From the NCBI GenBank assembly GCA_903890265.1, contig CAITAM010000084.1, positions 1 through 7,031 of the forward strand: a DNA stretch of 7,031 nt, read 5' to 3'. The position numbers and the translations under genes were made by a program. Source of the stretch: an uncultured Pseudomonadota bacterium. Its GTDB lineage: Bacteria; Pseudomonadota; Gammaproteobacteria; Steroidobacterales; Steroidobacteraceae. Positions within the stretch are counted from its first letter, which is position 1, and each line of letters begins with the position of its first letter. The notes beneath the pieces are model-generated. The model did no database searches, was not told the origin of the DNA, and saw only the letters and a list, made by a program, of their open reading frames with translations. Positions 6,720 to 7,031 of the stretch are shown piece after piece.

Positions 6720-7031
6720 TTACTCGTTCGGCACCCACTTTTCGATCGAGGCCGGGGCGAGGCTACTGCCTGACGCCGCCGCCGTGTTCCACCAGACGAG
6801 CGACTTGCTCCAGGTGTAGCCCTTCGACCAGGTGTAGCCCTTGATGAAACTCGACGACCAGGTGAATGCCTTCGACCAGGTGTAGCCCTTGAGGTGGCTG
6901 GACGACCAGACGAGCGAGGTCGCCGGTGCCCAGCTCTTCGACCACGTGTAGCCGTCACCCGCGAGCGGCGTGCCGTAGGTCGAGCCGTTCAGGTCCATGA
7001 CGTAGAAATTGCCGGCCGCATCCTGGTTGGC
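6720..7031 (-). CDS. C-terminal part of a Trp-rich repeat-tailed protein, possibly an S8 (subtilisin-like) protease
   Basis: The minus-strand frame ends with TAA at 6722-6720 and stays open to the window edge, giving 103 residues. The ATG at 6998-6996 is probably internal, since the frame continues upstream (A-N-Q-D-A-A-G-N-F-Y-V). All three minus frames are open here, but this one has almost only G/C at third positions (GGC TAC ACC TGG TCG AAG) and stops just before the hairpins, so it is preferred. The tail holds four GYTWSK units plus related WSSS segments, then WWNTAAASGSS and a final EKWVPNE. There is no membrane segment or catalytic motif in the visible part. Actinobacterial and some proteobacterial S8 peptidases carry comparable C-terminal Trp-Ser repeats (WSGSSW type), which is the only basis for the functional suggestion; a surface or secreted repeat protein is the alternative. 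It is convergent with the operon and need not be related to it. Confidence 0.7.
   Translation of the reverse strand, partial: ANQDAAGNFYVMDLNGSTYGTPLAGDGYTWSKSWAPATSLVWSSSHLKGYTWSKAFTWSSSFIKGYTWSKGYTWSKSLVWWNTAAASGSSLAPASIEKWVPNE
6810..6956 (-). repeat. Short in-frame repeats coding for KGYTW / GYTWSK units
   Basis: The 15-base unit CCAGGTGTAGCCCTT (plus-strand sense) occurs exactly at 6810-6824, 6828-6842 and 6876-6890, with a diverged copy at 6942-6956 (CCACGTGTAGCCGTC). Start-to-start distances are 18, 48 and 66 bases, all multiples of six, so each copy falls in the same codon phase. On the minus strand each exact unit reads Lys-Gly-Tyr-Thr-Trp. These are protein-coding repeats, not CRISPR: spacers are short, unequal and themselves coding. 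Confidence 0.8.

Noticed and set aside
6810..6956. CRISPR-like array
   Set aside because: Units are only 15 bases, intervals are 18, 48 and 66 bases, and the intervening DNA continues the same coding repeat.
6425..6958. Alternative minus-strand frame (177 codons) covering the repeat tail and the end of the RND gene
   Set aside because: It runs through the hairpins and antisense into the RND gene, and it is Arg/Ser/Thr/Pro-rich. Its repeats exist only because the DNA repeat spacing is a multiple of three; the Trp frame has the proper G/C third positions.

Overview
The window reads as high-GC Gram-negative chromosome. Third codon positions are almost all G or C, two genes begin with signal peptides, one gene encodes an outer-membrane barrel with a C-terminal Phe, and one encodes a 12-helix RND pump. 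The family combination (DUF1302, DUF1329, YCF48-like propeller, MMPL/RND exporter) is, from general knowledge, typical of Gamma- and Betaproteobacteria such as pseudomonads, Nevskiales/Solimonadales-like groups and Burkholderiales. I cannot name the genus from the sequence alone.

Layout: bases 1-6641 are one tightly packed plus-strand operon. It enters already inside a DUF1302 outer-membrane protein gene (1-1850, 5' end cut by the window). Next come a DUF1329 periplasmic protein (1859-3235, 8-nt gap), a secreted seven-bladed Asp-box propeller of the YCF48/PSII-stability type (3238-4272, 2-nt gap, GTG start) and an MMPL-type RND transporter (4269-6641, ATGA overlap). The operon promoter is outside the window. 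A short convergent intergenic region (6642-6719) carries three hairpins, the best being a perfect 9-bp stem with a GGA loop. Facing the operon on the minus strand is the 3' end of another gene (6720-7031, 5' end outside the window). Its product ends in an unusual Trp-rich Gly-Tyr-Thr-Trp-Ser-Lys repeat tail, reminiscent of repeat tails on some bacterial subtilisin-like (S8) proteases.

Working model (inference): the four operon products are placed to form one trans-envelope pathway for a hydrophobic molecule. The RND pump sits in the inner membrane, the DUF1329 protein (a family generally linked to the LolA/LolB fold) and the propeller sit in the periplasm, and the DUF1302 barrel sits in the outer membrane. 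Their spacing implies co-expression and probably translational coupling. Cargo and direction are unknown. Such clusters are often reported near lipid, steroid or hydrocarbon metabolism genes, but no metabolic gene is visible here.

I see no tRNA, rRNA, CRISPR, insertion sequence or attachment site. No gene-free stretch exceeds about 80 bases.
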